DNA of 64,000 bases from contig NZ_JAELVS010000003.1 of NCBI RefSeq assembly GCF_016427555.1, positions 336,550 to 400,549 of the forward strand. The letters run 5' to 3'. The translations under genes and the position numbers were made by a program. This DNA is from Marinobacter litoralis (GTDB lineage Bacteria; Pseudomonadota; Gammaproteobacteria; Pseudomonadales; Oleiphilaceae). The notes beneath the pieces are model-generated. The model was not told where the DNA came from. It did not search any database and worked only from the letters and a program-made list of their open reading frames with translations. Position 1 is the stretch's first letter. Each line of letters starts with the position of its first letter. Shown here piece after piece: positions 47,802 through 60,673 of the stretch.

Positions 47802-48593
47802 CTAGCGCCTTGGCAGGTATCGGGCGGGATCGACCGGGTTGCCATTTTTTCGGATTTCAAAATGCAACATCGGTTTGTCCGTACCGCTACTGCCCAGTTC
47901 GGCAATGACCTGACCTGCTTTTACGCCCTCCCCTTCTTGCACTAAAATCTTGCGATTGTGTGCATATGCACTCAGATAATGTTCGTTGTGATTCACAATA
48001 ATCAGGTTACCGTAACCAAGCAACCCGTCCCCTGCGTAAACCACACTCCCATCGGCTGCTGCCTTAACAGCATCCCCGGGTCGGCCAACAATATCAATGC
48101 CTTTATTGACTTTTCCCGACGTAGAATACGAAGCAATTACGGTGCCAGCATGCGGCCAACGCCACTTGATATTGGCAACGGTCTGACTACTCTGTGAGCC
48201 GGACCGTCGAACCGAAGGCGCTTTCGATACCGACTTTACCGGCGCCGCTTTGGCCGGCGGCGTTCTCGATGCCGGTGGTTTCGCAGCCGGCATTCGCCTG
48301 GCCTGAGCTGTCGAATCCGCGCTATGTCGGATCCGCCCCTTTCGGTCCAGCCTTAAAACTTGTCCTGCTTTTATGTTCCAGGGAGGCCTCAAACCGTTAG
48401 CATCTCCCAGCTCCCGGTAATCCCGACCATAACGCCAGGCAATGCCGTAAAGGGTTTCACCACTCTTGACCACGTGGCTCCCCCAATACACCGGTGGGTT
48501 ATAACGATCGTCGTTGTAGATGGCAGCTGTATTACAGCCGGAAAGAAAAATCGCAGAAAGAAGAAAGATAACAACGGCAGGCAGCGGGCTCAT
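47802..48593 (-). CDS. nlpD: Lipoprotein NlpD (LysM + degenerate LytM/M23)
   Basis: 263 residues from MSPLPAVVIFLLSAIF. The lipobox LSGC gives lipidated Cys at about residue 20. One LysM domain (HVVKSGETLYGIAWRYG..., about 38-83), a Pro/Ala-rich linker, then an M23 domain. The first zinc His is replaced (NKGIDIVG), as in E. coli NlpD, so it should be an inactive activator of an amidase rather than an endopeptidase. In-frame residues upstream of this Met would bury the signal peptide and are rejected. The 283 bp upstream (48594-48876) hold no gene. Confidence 0.93.
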   Translation of the reverse strand: MSPLPAVVIFLLSAIFLSGCNTAAIYNDDRYNPPVYWGSHVVKSGETLYGIAWRYGRDYRELGDANGLRPPWNIKAGQVLRLDRKGRIRHSADSTAQARRMPAAKPPASRTPPAKAAPVKSVSKAPSVRRSGSQSSQTVANIKWRWPHAGTVIASYSTSGKVNKGIDIVGRPGDAVKAAADGSVVYAGDGLLGYGNLIIVNHNEHYLSAYAHNRKILVQEGEGVKAGQVIAELGSSGTDKPMLHFEIRKNGNPVDPARYLPRR

Positions 48594-48876
48594 GTACGAA
48601 CGGCCGCCCTCGGAGCGTCCGCCTGGTAGGCAGTGCTTATCGAGGCTCGCTGAATGGTGATGCCTGCTATAAAAAGTCACAAATAAGCCAACGCCTGATT
48701 ATAATAAATCCATCTAAGAAACTGGACGTGCTGCACGCACATTCTTATGTTTCAGGACTAACCTTCTAATATATTGCACGTTTCGGCAGTGATTCCAAGT
48801 TACTGCTGACTCAGGTTTGTTACCTTCCGGAACACGTTTTTTGTGCGCCAAGTAACACTTTCAACATGCAAGCCTC

Positions 48877-49842
48877 TCAATCCCGAGCATCCGAACGCTG
48901 ACGCCCGATCATTTCCAGCCCCACCACAATCATCAGGCCCACGCACGCCATTAACCCGGCCAGGCCCACCAATGGCTCTTGGCCATGCAGGGTAGCCCAG
49001 GTCTCAGGGCTTACCGGTAATTGAGTCAATGGCACCTGCTCTCCGGAACTGTTCGTACGCCAGCTCAAGGTTTCCTGCCATGGCCAAACCTTCACAAGAG
49101 CGCCGATCATAAAGCCCGTAAGCAAAGCCAAGACGGTGTCGTGAGCGTGTTTGAATGCCAGCGTGATAAGGCGGGCTACTGACAGCAGGCCGATCACACA
49201 GCCCGCCATGAACATGCCCAAATCTCCGAGAGCGGCACTTTTTATGGCCGATAAAACCGGTGCATACATACCGATAATCAGTAACAGAAAGCTGCCAGAA
49301 ATGCCCGGTAAAATCATCGCGCAGATCGCTAAAGCCCCGGCCCCGAGAAACGCCAGAGCTGAAGGATCCACTTCATTGGCGGGCAGCGTTGTTACCCACC
49401 AGGCAAAGACCACGCCCGCAATCAATGGCAGCAATAACACAGACGAATAGTGTTTTACCTGCTGCCCCACGTGCCAGACGGACGCAACGATCAACCCGAA
49501 AAAGAAACTCCAGATTAGAATGGGATGCTGATCCAACAACCAGGTGATGAGCGACGCCAGGCTGGCAACGCTGGTCAGGATGCCCGCCAACAACAAGACC
49601 AGAAAAGAACCGTCAATGGCCCGCCAGAATCCGGAAAAATCGCCGCGAAGCAGCTGTCGGAAAAAAGCAGCCGGTGCGGCACTGATCGCTTCGAGGAGTC
49701 GAAAATAAATTCCCGTAATGAAAGCGATGGTGCCGCCAGAGACACCGGGTACGATGTCTGCCGCGCCCATCGCCATGCCTCTCATAAAAACACCGACCGG
49801 ATGATGCGTTCGGTTTTCTCCGTTCCCTTGCAACTCGGACAT
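48877..49842 (-). CDS. DUF368 membrane protein, putative undecaprenyl-phosphate translocase
   Basis: 321 residues, about eight to nine membrane helices. The N-terminal MRGMAMGAADIVPGVSGGTIAFITGIY and internal ICAMILPGISGSFLLLIIGMY are the two inverted DUF368 signatures (PGVSGG / PGISGS). Members named PopT recycle undecaprenyl phosphate across the inner membrane; that assignment rests on family knowledge. Its ATG overlaps the pcm stop by one base (TAATG). Position beside nlpD fits an envelope role. Confidence 0.87.
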   Translation of the reverse strand: MSELQGNGENRTHHPVGVFMRGMAMGAADIVPGVSGGTIAFITGIYFRLLEAISAAPAAFFRQLLRGDFSGFWRAIDGSFLVLLLAGILTSVASLASLITWLLDQHPILIWSFFFGLIVASVWHVGQQVKHYSSVLLLPLIAGVVFAWWVTTLPANEVDPSALAFLGAGALAICAMILPGISGSFLLLIIGMYAPVLSAIKSAALGDLGMFMAGCVIGLLSVARLITLAFKHAHDTVLALLTGFMIGALVKVWPWQETLSWRTNSSGEQVPLTQLPVSPETWATLHGQEPLVGLAGLMACVGLMIVVGLEMIGRQRSDARD

Positions 49843-50498
49843 TAACGGACCACCCCACCCAACAAGGGAACAAACTTGACCGGTTCCAGTTCACGGCGCT
49901 CGAAGTTATCACCGTGGCGCACTATTTCGACCAACACCTGATCCTCTTCGCCGACGGGCGCAATCAACACTCCACCATCCGCAAGCTGGTCCAGCAAATC
50001 TTTGGGAACATCTGCCGGTGCCGCTGTCACAATGATGCCGTCAAAAGGGCCGCGGTCGGGCCAACCCATGCCGCCATCTGCATGCTTGAGCATCACGTTG
50101 CGGATGTTGAGCTGGCGCAGCCTGTCACGGGCCCGCTCTTGCAACGGGCGGATTCGCTCGACGCTGTAAATCTCTTTAAACAGCTGGGAAAGCACTGATG
50201 TCTGATAACCTGAGCCGGTCCCTAGCTCCAGGACCCTCTCAGGCTCATGAGCCAGGAGAAGCTCTGTCATACGGGCCACAATATAAGGCTGGGACAGGGT
50301 TTGGCTGTAGCCGATCGGCAGTGCCGTGTCTTCATAGGCCCGGTGAGACAGGGCCTCATCCAGAAAGATGTGCCGCGGGATTTGCCCAATGACTTCCAAC
50401 ACCCGGTCAGACTCTATGCCCGATTCCCGCAAACGTTGTACAAGGCGCATTCGGGTGCGCCGGGAGGTCATTCCAATACCTTCAATCTGAGCATTCAT
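49842..50498 (-). CDS. pcm: Protein-L-isoaspartate O-methyltransferase
   Basis: 218 residues. It repairs isoaspartyl damage with [25 protein letters not shown] (about 60-80) is the substrate-binding segment and [18 protein letters not shown] (about 90-107) the SAM motif I. The start at 50498 overlaps the surE stop (ATGA). An internal ATG nine codons later is possible. surE-pcm-nlpD-rpoS order is conserved and linked to stationary-phase survival. Confidence 0.95.
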   Translation of the reverse strand: MNAQIEGIGMTSRRTRMRLVQRLRESGIESDRVLEVIGQIPRHIFLDEALSHRAYEDTALPIGYSQTLSQPYIVARMTELLLAHEPERVLELGTGSGYQTSVLSQLFKEIYSVERIRPLQERARDRLRQLNIRNVMLKHADGGMGWPDRGPFDGIIVTAAPADVPKDLLDQLADGGVLIAPVGEEDQVLVEIVRHGDNFERRELEPVKFVPLLGGVVR

Positions 50499-51265
50499 TG
50501 ATCTACGACCTCTACTCCGGTCAAGCCACCAAGCCAATCCTTGAGCTCCGGGAGCGCTGCATGTCTCGTCATATCAGTATGAACAGGCGTAATCGACACA
50601 CATTTTTGACTGACCGCATAGAAATCGGTTCCCGGCCCGGCATCGCCCCCCCGGCCTGCGGCGCCGATCCAGTAACGTTTCTTACCTCTTGGGCAGGTGA
50701 CAGGAACAACGCCCTCAGCGCGCTCACGATGCCCCAGCCGGGTGATGCAAAACCCGGCGATTTCGTCCCACGGGACATCGGGAACATTGACGTTGAGTAT
50801 GGATCTTGGCCCAAGAGCGAGGGTGCGAGGATTTTCCAGCAAGCGACGTACAACCTGAGCGGCCGTTTCATAATGGAAGCGCCCTTCGTTCGCCAGAGAT
50901 ACCGCTATGGCCGGTAAACCAAGATGGCGGCCTTCGGTAGCGGCTGCTACCGTGCCGGAATAGATAATGTCATCGCCAAGGTTTGCGTGGGTATTAATGC
51001 CAGACACCACTCGATCAAAAGGTTTGCTGAACAAGCCATTGACCGCCAGGTGCACACAATCCGTAGGTGTGCCGTCAACCGACTGAAAACCGTTAGGGTG
51101 TGTTTCGACCGTCAGTGGCCGACTCAATGTCAGAGAGTTGCTGGCACCACTGTGGTCGCGGTCCGGTGCAACTACCTCCAGCTCACCCAAACCTTGCAAC
51201 CCCTCATGCAGGGCAACCAAGCCAGGCGAATGAACGCCATCATCATTCGACAGTAGAATTCGCAA
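50495..51265 (-). CDS. surE: 5'/3'-nucleotidase SurE
   Basis: 256 residues. [19 protein letters not shown] has the metal-binding Asp-Asp pair (8-9) and the family N-terminus; [18 protein letters not shown] follows near 95. It dephosphorylates nucleotides and polyphosphate in stationary phase. It lies 24 bp after truD. Confidence 0.96.
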   Translation of the reverse strand: MRILLSNDDGVHSPGLVALHEGLQGLGELEVVAPDRDHSGASNSLTLSRPLTVETHPNGFQSVDGTPTDCVHLAVNGLFSKPFDRVVSGINTHANLGDDIIYSGTVAAATEGRHLGLPAIAVSLANEGRFHYETAAQVVRRLLENPRTLALGPRSILNVNVPDVPWDEIAGFCITRLGHRERAEGVVPVTCPRGKKRYWIGAAGRGGDAGPGTDFYAVSQKCVSITPVHTDMTRHAALPELKDWLGGLTGVEVVDQ

Positions 51266-51289
51266 AGTGATCTCCAGCTAGCTCGCTTA

Positions 51290-52348
51290 TTACTTATTAT
51301 CACGGCTGAGGCTCATGTCCTGCAGCTCAAAAACATCACCCAACACAGTGGTTGCGTACTGACCAGGCGGCAACAAGAACTGCAGCTGAAGGGTAGTGGC
51401 GTCTAACCACTCCCAGCGCAACCCATCCGGCCGAGTGACTAAGGCACGACGTTCGGGCTTCATACGCGTACTCGAAAAGAGCTGCTCAAACTCCGGATGC
51501 AGCGCAACAACTGACCGTTCCAAGCGTTCTTGTTGTTCAGTGGCCTGGGTGCCACCATCGCCCCAAAGAGGGCCGGTTGGCTTGCCGTCATCAGCCGGCT
51601 CCCCGGGCAATGGCGTAAACCAGTTTCCGGCACTGACACGCTCTGCCAGCACCTCGTTGAACAACCACGAACGTGCCGCCGAAAAGTACAATACGTTTTT
51701 CGAGGCACTTCCGCCACCGCCGCGACGACCACCGCGCTTTCGATTCAATCGTGTGGGATCAAGATTGACCGCCTTATCCAAATTGCCGCCACCCAGGCCA
51801 AATCGCTGAGGGCCGAAATAATTTGGCGCACCACGCTCGGCTAACTCAGCCAAGGCCGCGTCAATGTGAGGGCGCTCCCCTCGGACTTCTCGCAACACCA
51901 GCTCAAAACCATTGTGTTCATGCTCGCCGCGACGAAGCTTCCGGGCGTGTCGACAATGAGCCAGGACGGGCCAGCGCTCCGCGATCGCAGCCAGCAATCC
52001 AGCATCGTCTGATTCCAGCCCGGGGCGGTACAAACTGAACCACTGCACCGTTACCGCATGACGGTCTTTCATCCCACAAAAGCCCACTTCGAATGCTTTC
52101 GTGCCCGCCAGGGCCGCCAACTCGCGCGCAACGTACTCGGTGTTGTCACCGGTCTTTTCGATACGAACGCACAGATGCTCTCCGCCCCCGGTCTTGTTAA
52201 CTTGCGGAGCTTCGAAGTCGGACGATAAATACTCGGTCACCCGAAAATCTTCAGGACTGACCTTGAGCAAGGCGGAAGCAGGCCGAGCGCCCGAAGACGT
52301 TGGCCAATCAAGGCGCCAGCGCGCTGTCACTACCGACGATGAACTCAC
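51290..52348 (-). CDS. truD: tRNA pseudouridine(13) synthase TruD
   Basis: 352 residues. [16 protein letters not shown] carries the catalytic Asp (about residue 92), and [11 protein letters not shown] is the conserved TruD segment near 180. The insertion (TRUD) domain is at about 190-300. Overlaps the ispF stop by 4 nt (ATGA). Confidence 0.95.
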   Translation of the reverse strand: MSSSSVVTARWRLDWPTSSGARPASALLKVSPEDFRVTEYLSSDFEAPQVNKTGGGEHLCVRIEKTGDNTEYVARELAALAGTKAFEVGFCGMKDRHAVTVQWFSLYRPGLESDDAGLLAAIAERWPVLAHCRHARKLRRGEHEHNGFELVLREVRGERPHIDAALAELAERGAPNYFGPQRFGLGGGNLDKAVNLDPTRLNRKRGGRRGGGGSASKNVLYFSAARSWLFNEVLAERVSAGNWFTPLPGEPADDGKPTGPLWGDGGTQATEQQERLERSVVALHPEFEQLFSSTRMKPERRALVTRPDGLRWEWLDATTLQLQFLLPPGQYATTVLGDVFELQDMSLSRDNK

Positions 52349-52824
52349 AGAGTCACCGGCTCAAGTAAACACACCGCCTGACAGGCAATGCCCTCACCCC
52401 GACCAGTGAAGCCCAGCTTCTCGCTGGTTGTCGCCTTTACACTCACCCGATTAACGGGCACCCCTAAATCCGCGGCAATATTCAATCGCATGGCTTCAAC
52501 ATGAGGCGCCATCTTAGGAGCTTGAGCAATGATCGTGGCATCTACATTGACAACCGAAAAGCCTTCGTCCTGAACCCGCTGCATCACCATCCGCAATAAT
52601 TCGCGACTGTCCGCCCCGGCCCACTCGTCGCTGGTATCCGGAAACAGATGGCCAATATCACCCAGTGCAACCGCGCCGAGCAGTGCGTCTGCCAACGCAT
52701 GCAAAAGAACGTCGCCATCCGAGTGGGCTTTCAGCCCCTGACTGAAGGGAATTTTAACCCCACCTAAAATGACAAAATCGCCCTCACAAAAGGCATGGAC
52801 ATCAAAGCCCTGGCCAATACGCAT
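52345..52824 (-). CDS. ispF: 2-C-methyl-D-erythritol 2,4-cyclodiphosphate synthase
   Basis: 159 residues. [12 protein letters not shown] supplies zinc ligands Asp8 and His10, [21 protein letters not shown] (about 33-53) the third His and active site, and [10 protein letters not shown] follows. Fifth enzyme of the MEP isoprenoid route. I prefer the second ATG (52824), which lies 6 nt from GGAG, over the one two codons upstream. Follows ispD after 44 bp. Confidence 0.96.
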   Translation of the reverse strand: MRIGQGFDVHAFCEGDFVILGGVKIPFSQGLKAHSDGDVLLHALADALLGAVALGDIGHLFPDTSDEWAGADSRELLRMVMQRVQDEGFSVVNVDATIIAQAPKMAPHVEAMRLNIAADLGVPVNRVSVKATTSEKLGFTGRGEGIACQAVCLLEPVTL

Positions 52825-52868
52825 GGTCATCTCCGAATCAAAAACCAGAATGTGCGGGTAGGCAAATC

Positions 52869-53570
52869 TTACTGCCGGTTCAGAATAAACTCGGCCAGTT
52901 CCAGATCCGACGGTACCGTGATTTTCAGGTTATCCGCCCGGCCTTCCACCAGAAGTGGCATATTACCGGAAAACTCCATAGCAGAGGACTCATCCGTAAC
53001 CGTATGGTTGTTTTTGAGGCACAATTCCAATGCGGCTTTCAAAGCACCAAAACGAAACATTTGTGGGGTTAATGCCCGCCACAACTGGCTTCGATCAACG
53101 GTTTCTTCAACCTCAGGCTCCCTTCCTCTGTTGGCCCGTTTCAAGGTGTCTGCCACCGGCGCTGCAAGCAATCCCCCGACCGGGTGGTCAAACAACGTGT
53201 CAATCAGATTGGAAAGATCGTGGGGGTGCAAGCATGGGCGTGCAGCGTCATGCACCAACACCCAGTCGTTATCATCGGCTTGCTCGTCCAGCGCATGCAG
53301 CGCTGCAAGCACCGAATCTGCCCGCTCTTTTCCACCGGTGCAGGTCTGGATACGCTCATCCTTGGCGCATTCGCTGTCCGGCCACCATTGATCTTGGGGG
53401 TTTAACGCTACCATGCAGCCTTTAAACGGCGCATTGTTCAGCAAACGGGACAGGGTGATATCGAGGATAAAGCGGTCAGAGATTTTCAGGTACTGCTTGG
53501 GGCATTCAGCTTTCATACGCTGGCCGATACCAGCGGCAGGAACCACAAGCCAAAGATTATGGGTTTTCAT
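52869..53570 (-). CDS. ispD: 2-C-methyl-D-erythritol 4-phosphate cytidylyltransferase
   Basis: 233 residues. [20 protein letters not shown] (about 9-28) is the CTP-binding G-x-G-x-R-M/PKQY motif; [11 protein letters not shown] lies near 115. Third MEP enzyme. Start at [14 protein letters not shown]; the longer ORF continues into the flank of repeat copy 3 and is rejected. The element separates it from ftsB, with which it is normally adjacent. Confidence 0.96.
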   Translation of the reverse strand: MKTHNLWLVVPAAGIGQRMKAECPKQYLKISDRFILDITLSRLLNNAPFKGCMVALNPQDQWWPDSECAKDERIQTCTGGKERADSVLAALHALDEQADDNDWVLVHDAARPCLHPHDLSNLIDTLFDHPVGGLLAAPVADTLKRANRGREPEVEETVDRSQLWRALTPQMFRFGALKAALELCLKNNHTVTDESSAMEFSGNMPLLVEGRADNLKITVPSDLELAEFILNRQ

Positions 53571-53593
53571 AGAGGCAGATAAACAAAGTTGGG

Positions 53594-53703
53594 AGAGCAT
53601 TGGGCGGATACTTTCCGGGAATGTCGAAGGCCAAGGATGGCCTGAGAGAAGCGCACATGGATGTGCTCGTAGCGGTTCCCGGAAAGTATCCGCCCGATGC
53701 TCT
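53594..53703 (+). repeat. Variable-arm palindromic repeat, copy 3
   Basis: 28-bp arms (53594-53621 and 53676-53703) pair with a single G-T wobble around a 54-bp core (53622-53675). The core begins TGTCGAAGGCC and ends CTCGTAGCGG, with both internal hairpins of copy 2. Located in the 144 bp between ftsB and ispD; its core runs opposite to local transcription, unlike the other three copies. Subfamily B. Confidence 0.93.
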
Positions 53704-53714
53704 GTGCACCGAAA

Positions 53715-53987
53715 TTACTTCTCGACAACGAGGAAAAACGTCTCATCATCCCGAATCAAGCCCAGGTTCATGCGAGCCCGCTCTTCCACCGCCCCCTGCT
53801 GATTTCGCAGGTTACGAACCTCTGCGTATAACCGATCGTTCCGAGCCGCCAGCCCGGCATTCTCGGCCTGCTGCTTGGCAATCGCTTCTTCCAGAGCCCA
53901 CACTTGCGCAAAGCTACCCTCCCCGACCCACAGGCGTACCTGTAGCAGGAGAATCAGCACAGCAAGAATGGCCCAAAGCGTTTTCAT
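53715..53987 (-). CDS. ftsB: Cell division protein FtsB
   Basis: 90 residues. One N-terminal helix (about 3-22), then a coiled coil (EEAIAKQQAENAGLAARNDRLYAEV), ending with the conserved RMNLGLIRDDETFFLV. It forms the FtsQLB divisome complex with FtsL. Follows eno after a terminator and a 195-bp gap. Confidence 0.93.
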   Translation of the reverse strand: MKTLWAILAVLILLLQVRLWVGEGSFAQVWALEEAIAKQQAENAGLAARNDRLYAEVRNLRNQQGAVEERARMNLGLIRDDETFFLVVEK

Positions 53988-54084
53988 GCAGATTAGCTCA
54001 AAAAATAACAGTTAAAAACTAACGTCAGAGGGTAAGTATAGACGCTCAGGTAGATTAACAAGAAAATGCCCCAACTTATTGGGC

Positions 54085-54130
54085 AAAAAGGCCATCGTGT
54101 CTGAATTTTCATCCAGAACGCGATGGCCTT
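54085..54130 (-). terminator. Terminator of eno
   Basis: On the minus strand AAGGCCATCG and CGATGGCCTT arms form a 10-bp outer stem, extended by TCTG/CAGA around a ~10-nt loop, followed by a T run (54089-54085). It lies about 50 bp after the eno stop. Confidence 0.85.
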
Positions 54131-54182
54131 AACATTTTGTTACCTGACAGCATTCACTGTCAGGTGTACCGCAGGCTCGTAA

Positions 54183-55520
<1,338 letters not shown>

Positions 55521-55547
55521 TTATCAATTTCGGTGCTGGAGCGATCA

Positions 55548-55643
55548 ACTGGAAGGGCCTGGCGAAAACCGCTACAAGCACATCCATGTGCGCTTCTCTC
55601 CGGCCATCCATGGCCTACGAAATTTTCGCCAGGCCCTTCCAGT
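55548..55643 (-). repeat. Variable-arm palindromic repeat, copy 4
   Basis: 21-bp perfect arms (55548-55568 and 55623-55643) flank a 54-bp core (55569-55622). Pairing resumes outside a 4-nt bulge (GAGCG on the left against CGCTC on the right). On the minus strand the core begins TTTCGTAGGCC and ends TTGTAGCGG; hairpins GGCCAT-GG-ATGGCC and GCACAT-GG-ATGTGC are both intact. It lies in the 247 bp between kdsA and eno, about 70 bp upstream of the eno ATG. Subfamily A, with copy 1. Confidence 0.93.
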
Positions 55644-55714
55644 CGCTCACTCTTCAAGTCCGCAGTTTGCCTTCGTGGTAATTACGTCCGGAATATGCGG
55701 GCTTTCAAATTGCG

Positions 55715-58250
<2,536 letters not shown>

Positions 58251-58290
58251 TCAAGATGGGACATCAGACTACCAGAAAGCCCTCACCTAC

Positions 58291-59634
58291 TCAATTAAAA
58301 TCCCGTTCCACAATAAGCCTCCAACCGGTGGTCGGGGCGCTTCCCGAGTATTGGTCAGAACACCATAAATCGCCAATCGCAATCAGCTCTTCACCCTCGC
58401 CTACACGCCTGTAAACCAAGGGCAGCAAGGCTCTTTCCCAAGGCGGGACGCCCTGTTCCTGAAGCCATGTTTTTAATGCCCGGGAGGGACTATCGGGCCG
58501 AATTTTTACCCGTTCACCGCCTTGCCTCGTAGATACCCGTATTGGCGGCGAAGATCCCATTGAGGTACCTGCAATTTGAATTGGCAACAAACGGAGCCGC
58601 CAGCCTCCCCAGTTCACCACCTCATTCGGTGAAAGATCGACAGGCCCTTTCGGCACTACAGCTTCAGGCACAAGATAGAGATGACCGCGATACCGGCGCA
58701 AGGCAAAGCCGGCACCCCGGATTTCCGGCGCCCGGTCTTCTGCCGCGTTCAGCAGATCGGAAAGCCCCTGATCCAGGCCGCTACTCGCTGGCACTTCAAA
58801 ACGACGCTGCAGCAGCCACCACCGCACCAGATTTCGCTGTTCGAGAGTACTCAGGCTCCCAAATTTCGCCAGCACCAGCCGCCCCTTATCCGCGCAAGAC
58901 TGCCACTGCAGTTCCGCCAAACGCTGATTCAGCTCGGCGCTTTCCCGGCATGCTCCAGCGCTATGCTCCAGTCGCCGCAACAAGCCCGGCCAGCGCGCTT
59001 TCAATTTCGGGAGGATTGCATGACGCAAGTAATTACGGTCGTAGACCGTGCTGGCATTGCTCGGGTCATCCACCCAGCTCACACCGGCATCAACCGCGAC
59101 CTGCTCCAGCCGGTTACGCTCTATCGACAACCACGGTCGATAAAGATGCCCCTTACCCAACGCTCGGTTTACTGGCATACCGGAAAGCCCTTTCACGCCC
59201 GAACCCCGGAGCATTCGAAACAGGACCGTTTCGGCTTGATCATCCCCGTGATGAGCCATCAGGATCAGGTCGCCACCACCAATGCGACGTTCGAAGACTC
59301 GGTAACGGGCGTTTCTTGCCGCTTCTTCCAAGCCGCCAGCAGCGGTATCCGAAACAGGCACATCAACGTGCTCGACCACAATGGGCACGCCCAGGCGCTC
59401 GCATACATCCCGGCAGAACTGCTCAGTCTGCTGATGGTTCGCTTGAAGCTGGTGATTAATATGCAGTGCAGTGATATTGGAATGGCAAGCCGCCGCCACG
59501 TGCAGCAGCAGCGCCGAATCCAGACCGCCGCTGAAGGCGATCCAGAGCCGGGAATATTCGGGGAGAGTGCTGACCGGCGCTCGCAGATCATCCGGCCAGT
59601 CAGCATGCCGGGCGGAGTTACCGCCCGCCTTCAT
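58291..59634 (-). CDS. tilS: tRNA(Ile)-lysidine synthase
   Basis: 447 residues. [16 protein letters not shown] (about 31-46) is the N-type ATP pyrophosphatase PP-loop SGGxDS. The C-terminal TilS domain includes [15 protein letters not shown] and a final lobe. It changes C34 of the CAU-anticodon tRNA-Ile to lysidine. Its start overlaps the accA stop by 17 nt. Confidence 0.95.
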   Translation of the reverse strand: MKAGGNSARHADWPDDLRAPVSTLPEYSRLWIAFSGGLDSALLLHVAAACHSNITALHINHQLQANHQQTEQFCRDVCERLGVPIVVEHVDVPVSDTAAGGLEEAARNARYRVFERRIGGGDLILMAHHGDDQAETVLFRMLRGSGVKGLSGMPVNRALGKGHLYRPWLSIERNRLEQVAVDAGVSWVDDPSNASTVYDRNYLRHAILPKLKARWPGLLRRLEHSAGACRESAELNQRLAELQWQSCADKGRLVLAKFGSLSTLEQRNLVRWWLLQRRFEVPASSGLDQGLSDLLNAAEDRAPEIRGAGFALRRYRGHLYLVPEAVVPKGPVDLSPNEVVNWGGWRLRLLPIQIAGTSMGSSPPIRVSTRQGGERVKIRPDSPSRALKTWLQEQGVPPWERALLPLVYRRVGEGEELIAIGDLWCSDQYSGSAPTTGWRLIVERDFN

Positions 59635-60571
59635 ACTTGGTCAAACGCTCATACCGGCGGGCGATCAACTCATCCTGTGGCAGGCGGCACAATTCGGCCA
59701 ACCCGGTTTCAAGTTGCGCTTTCAGGGTTGCCGCCATATCTTCGGGGCTGCGGTGCGCCCCGCCTAACGGCTCTTCTATGACGTTGTCGGCAACGCCCAA
59801 CTCTTTCAGGCGAGTCGCCGTCACACCCATGGCTTCGGCCGCTTGCGATGCGTACTCGGCGCTTTTCCAGAGTATCGACGCACACCCTTCCGGAGAGATC
59901 ACGGCATAGGTTGAATATTGCAACATATTCAACTGATCACATACGCCAATAGCAAGCGCGCCACCGGACCCACCTTCACCAATGACGGTCGAAATGATCG
60001 GTGTTTTCAGCCTCGACATCACCGCAAGGTTGAAAGCAATGGCTTCACTTTGACCGCGCTCTTCCGCGCCGATACCGGGATAGGCCCCCGGGGTGTCAAT
60101 GAACGTCAGAATCGGCATTTTGAACCGCTCAGCCATTTCCATCAGACGCAGGGCTTTACGATAACCTTCAGGGCGCGGCATACCGAAGTTACGTTTAACT
60201 TTGTCACGCACTTCCCGCCCTTTCTGATGCCCGATGACCATAACCGGCTGATTGCCCAGACGAGCAGTGCCGCCTACGATGGCCTGGTCATCTGCATAGC
60301 GACGATCGCCGTGCAGCTCATCAAAATCGTCAAAAATCAGATCAATATAATCCTGGGTGTAGGGCCGGCGAGGATGCCGTGCCAAGCGTGCTACATCCCA
60401 GGGCTTGAGATCAGAAAAAATGCTCTCTGTCAGGCTGACGCTCTTCTTTTTGAGGCGACTGATCTCATCGGTAATATTGATGTCGGTATCGTTACCAACC
60501 ATTCGAAGCTCTTCGATTTTGGCTTCGAGATCGGCGATCGGCTGTTCGAAATCCAGGTAATTAGGGTTCAT
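59618..60571 (-). CDS. accA: Acetyl-CoA carboxylase carboxyltransferase subunit alpha
   Basis: 317 residues. It joins AccD to transfer CO2 from biotin to acetyl-CoA, the first step of fatty acid synthesis. [20 protein letters not shown] is the family N-terminus; [21 protein letters not shown] and [13 protein letters not shown] form the acyl-CoA/biotin active site. 102 bp downstream of dnaE. Confidence 0.97.
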   Translation of the reverse strand: MNPNYLDFEQPIADLEAKIEELRMVGNDTDINITDEISRLKKKSVSLTESIFSDLKPWDVARLARHPRRPYTQDYIDLIFDDFDELHGDRRYADDQAIVGGTARLGNQPVMVIGHQKGREVRDKVKRNFGMPRPEGYRKALRLMEMAERFKMPILTFIDTPGAYPGIGAEERGQSEAIAFNLAVMSRLKTPIISTVIGEGGSGGALAIGVCDQLNMLQYSTYAVISPEGCASILWKSAEYASQAAEAMGVTATRLKELGVADNVIEEPLGGAHRSPEDMAATLKAQLETGLAELCRLPQDELIARRYERLTKYEGGR

Positions 60572-60673
60572 GATGTTCCATCATTTGATTGCCAGGCGGG
60601 CAAATGCCCACCCAAACCAGAATTTGGGACAAAGATAGCAGCGCTGGCCGCAGAGCAAAAGCGGACATTGGTC

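Noticed and set aside
47700..47945. 81-codon ORF with a hydrophobic N-terminus between rpoS and nlpD
   Set aside because: The hydrophobic stretch is intergenic but the rest is antisense to nlpD, and no ribosome site precedes it; kept only as a curiosity.
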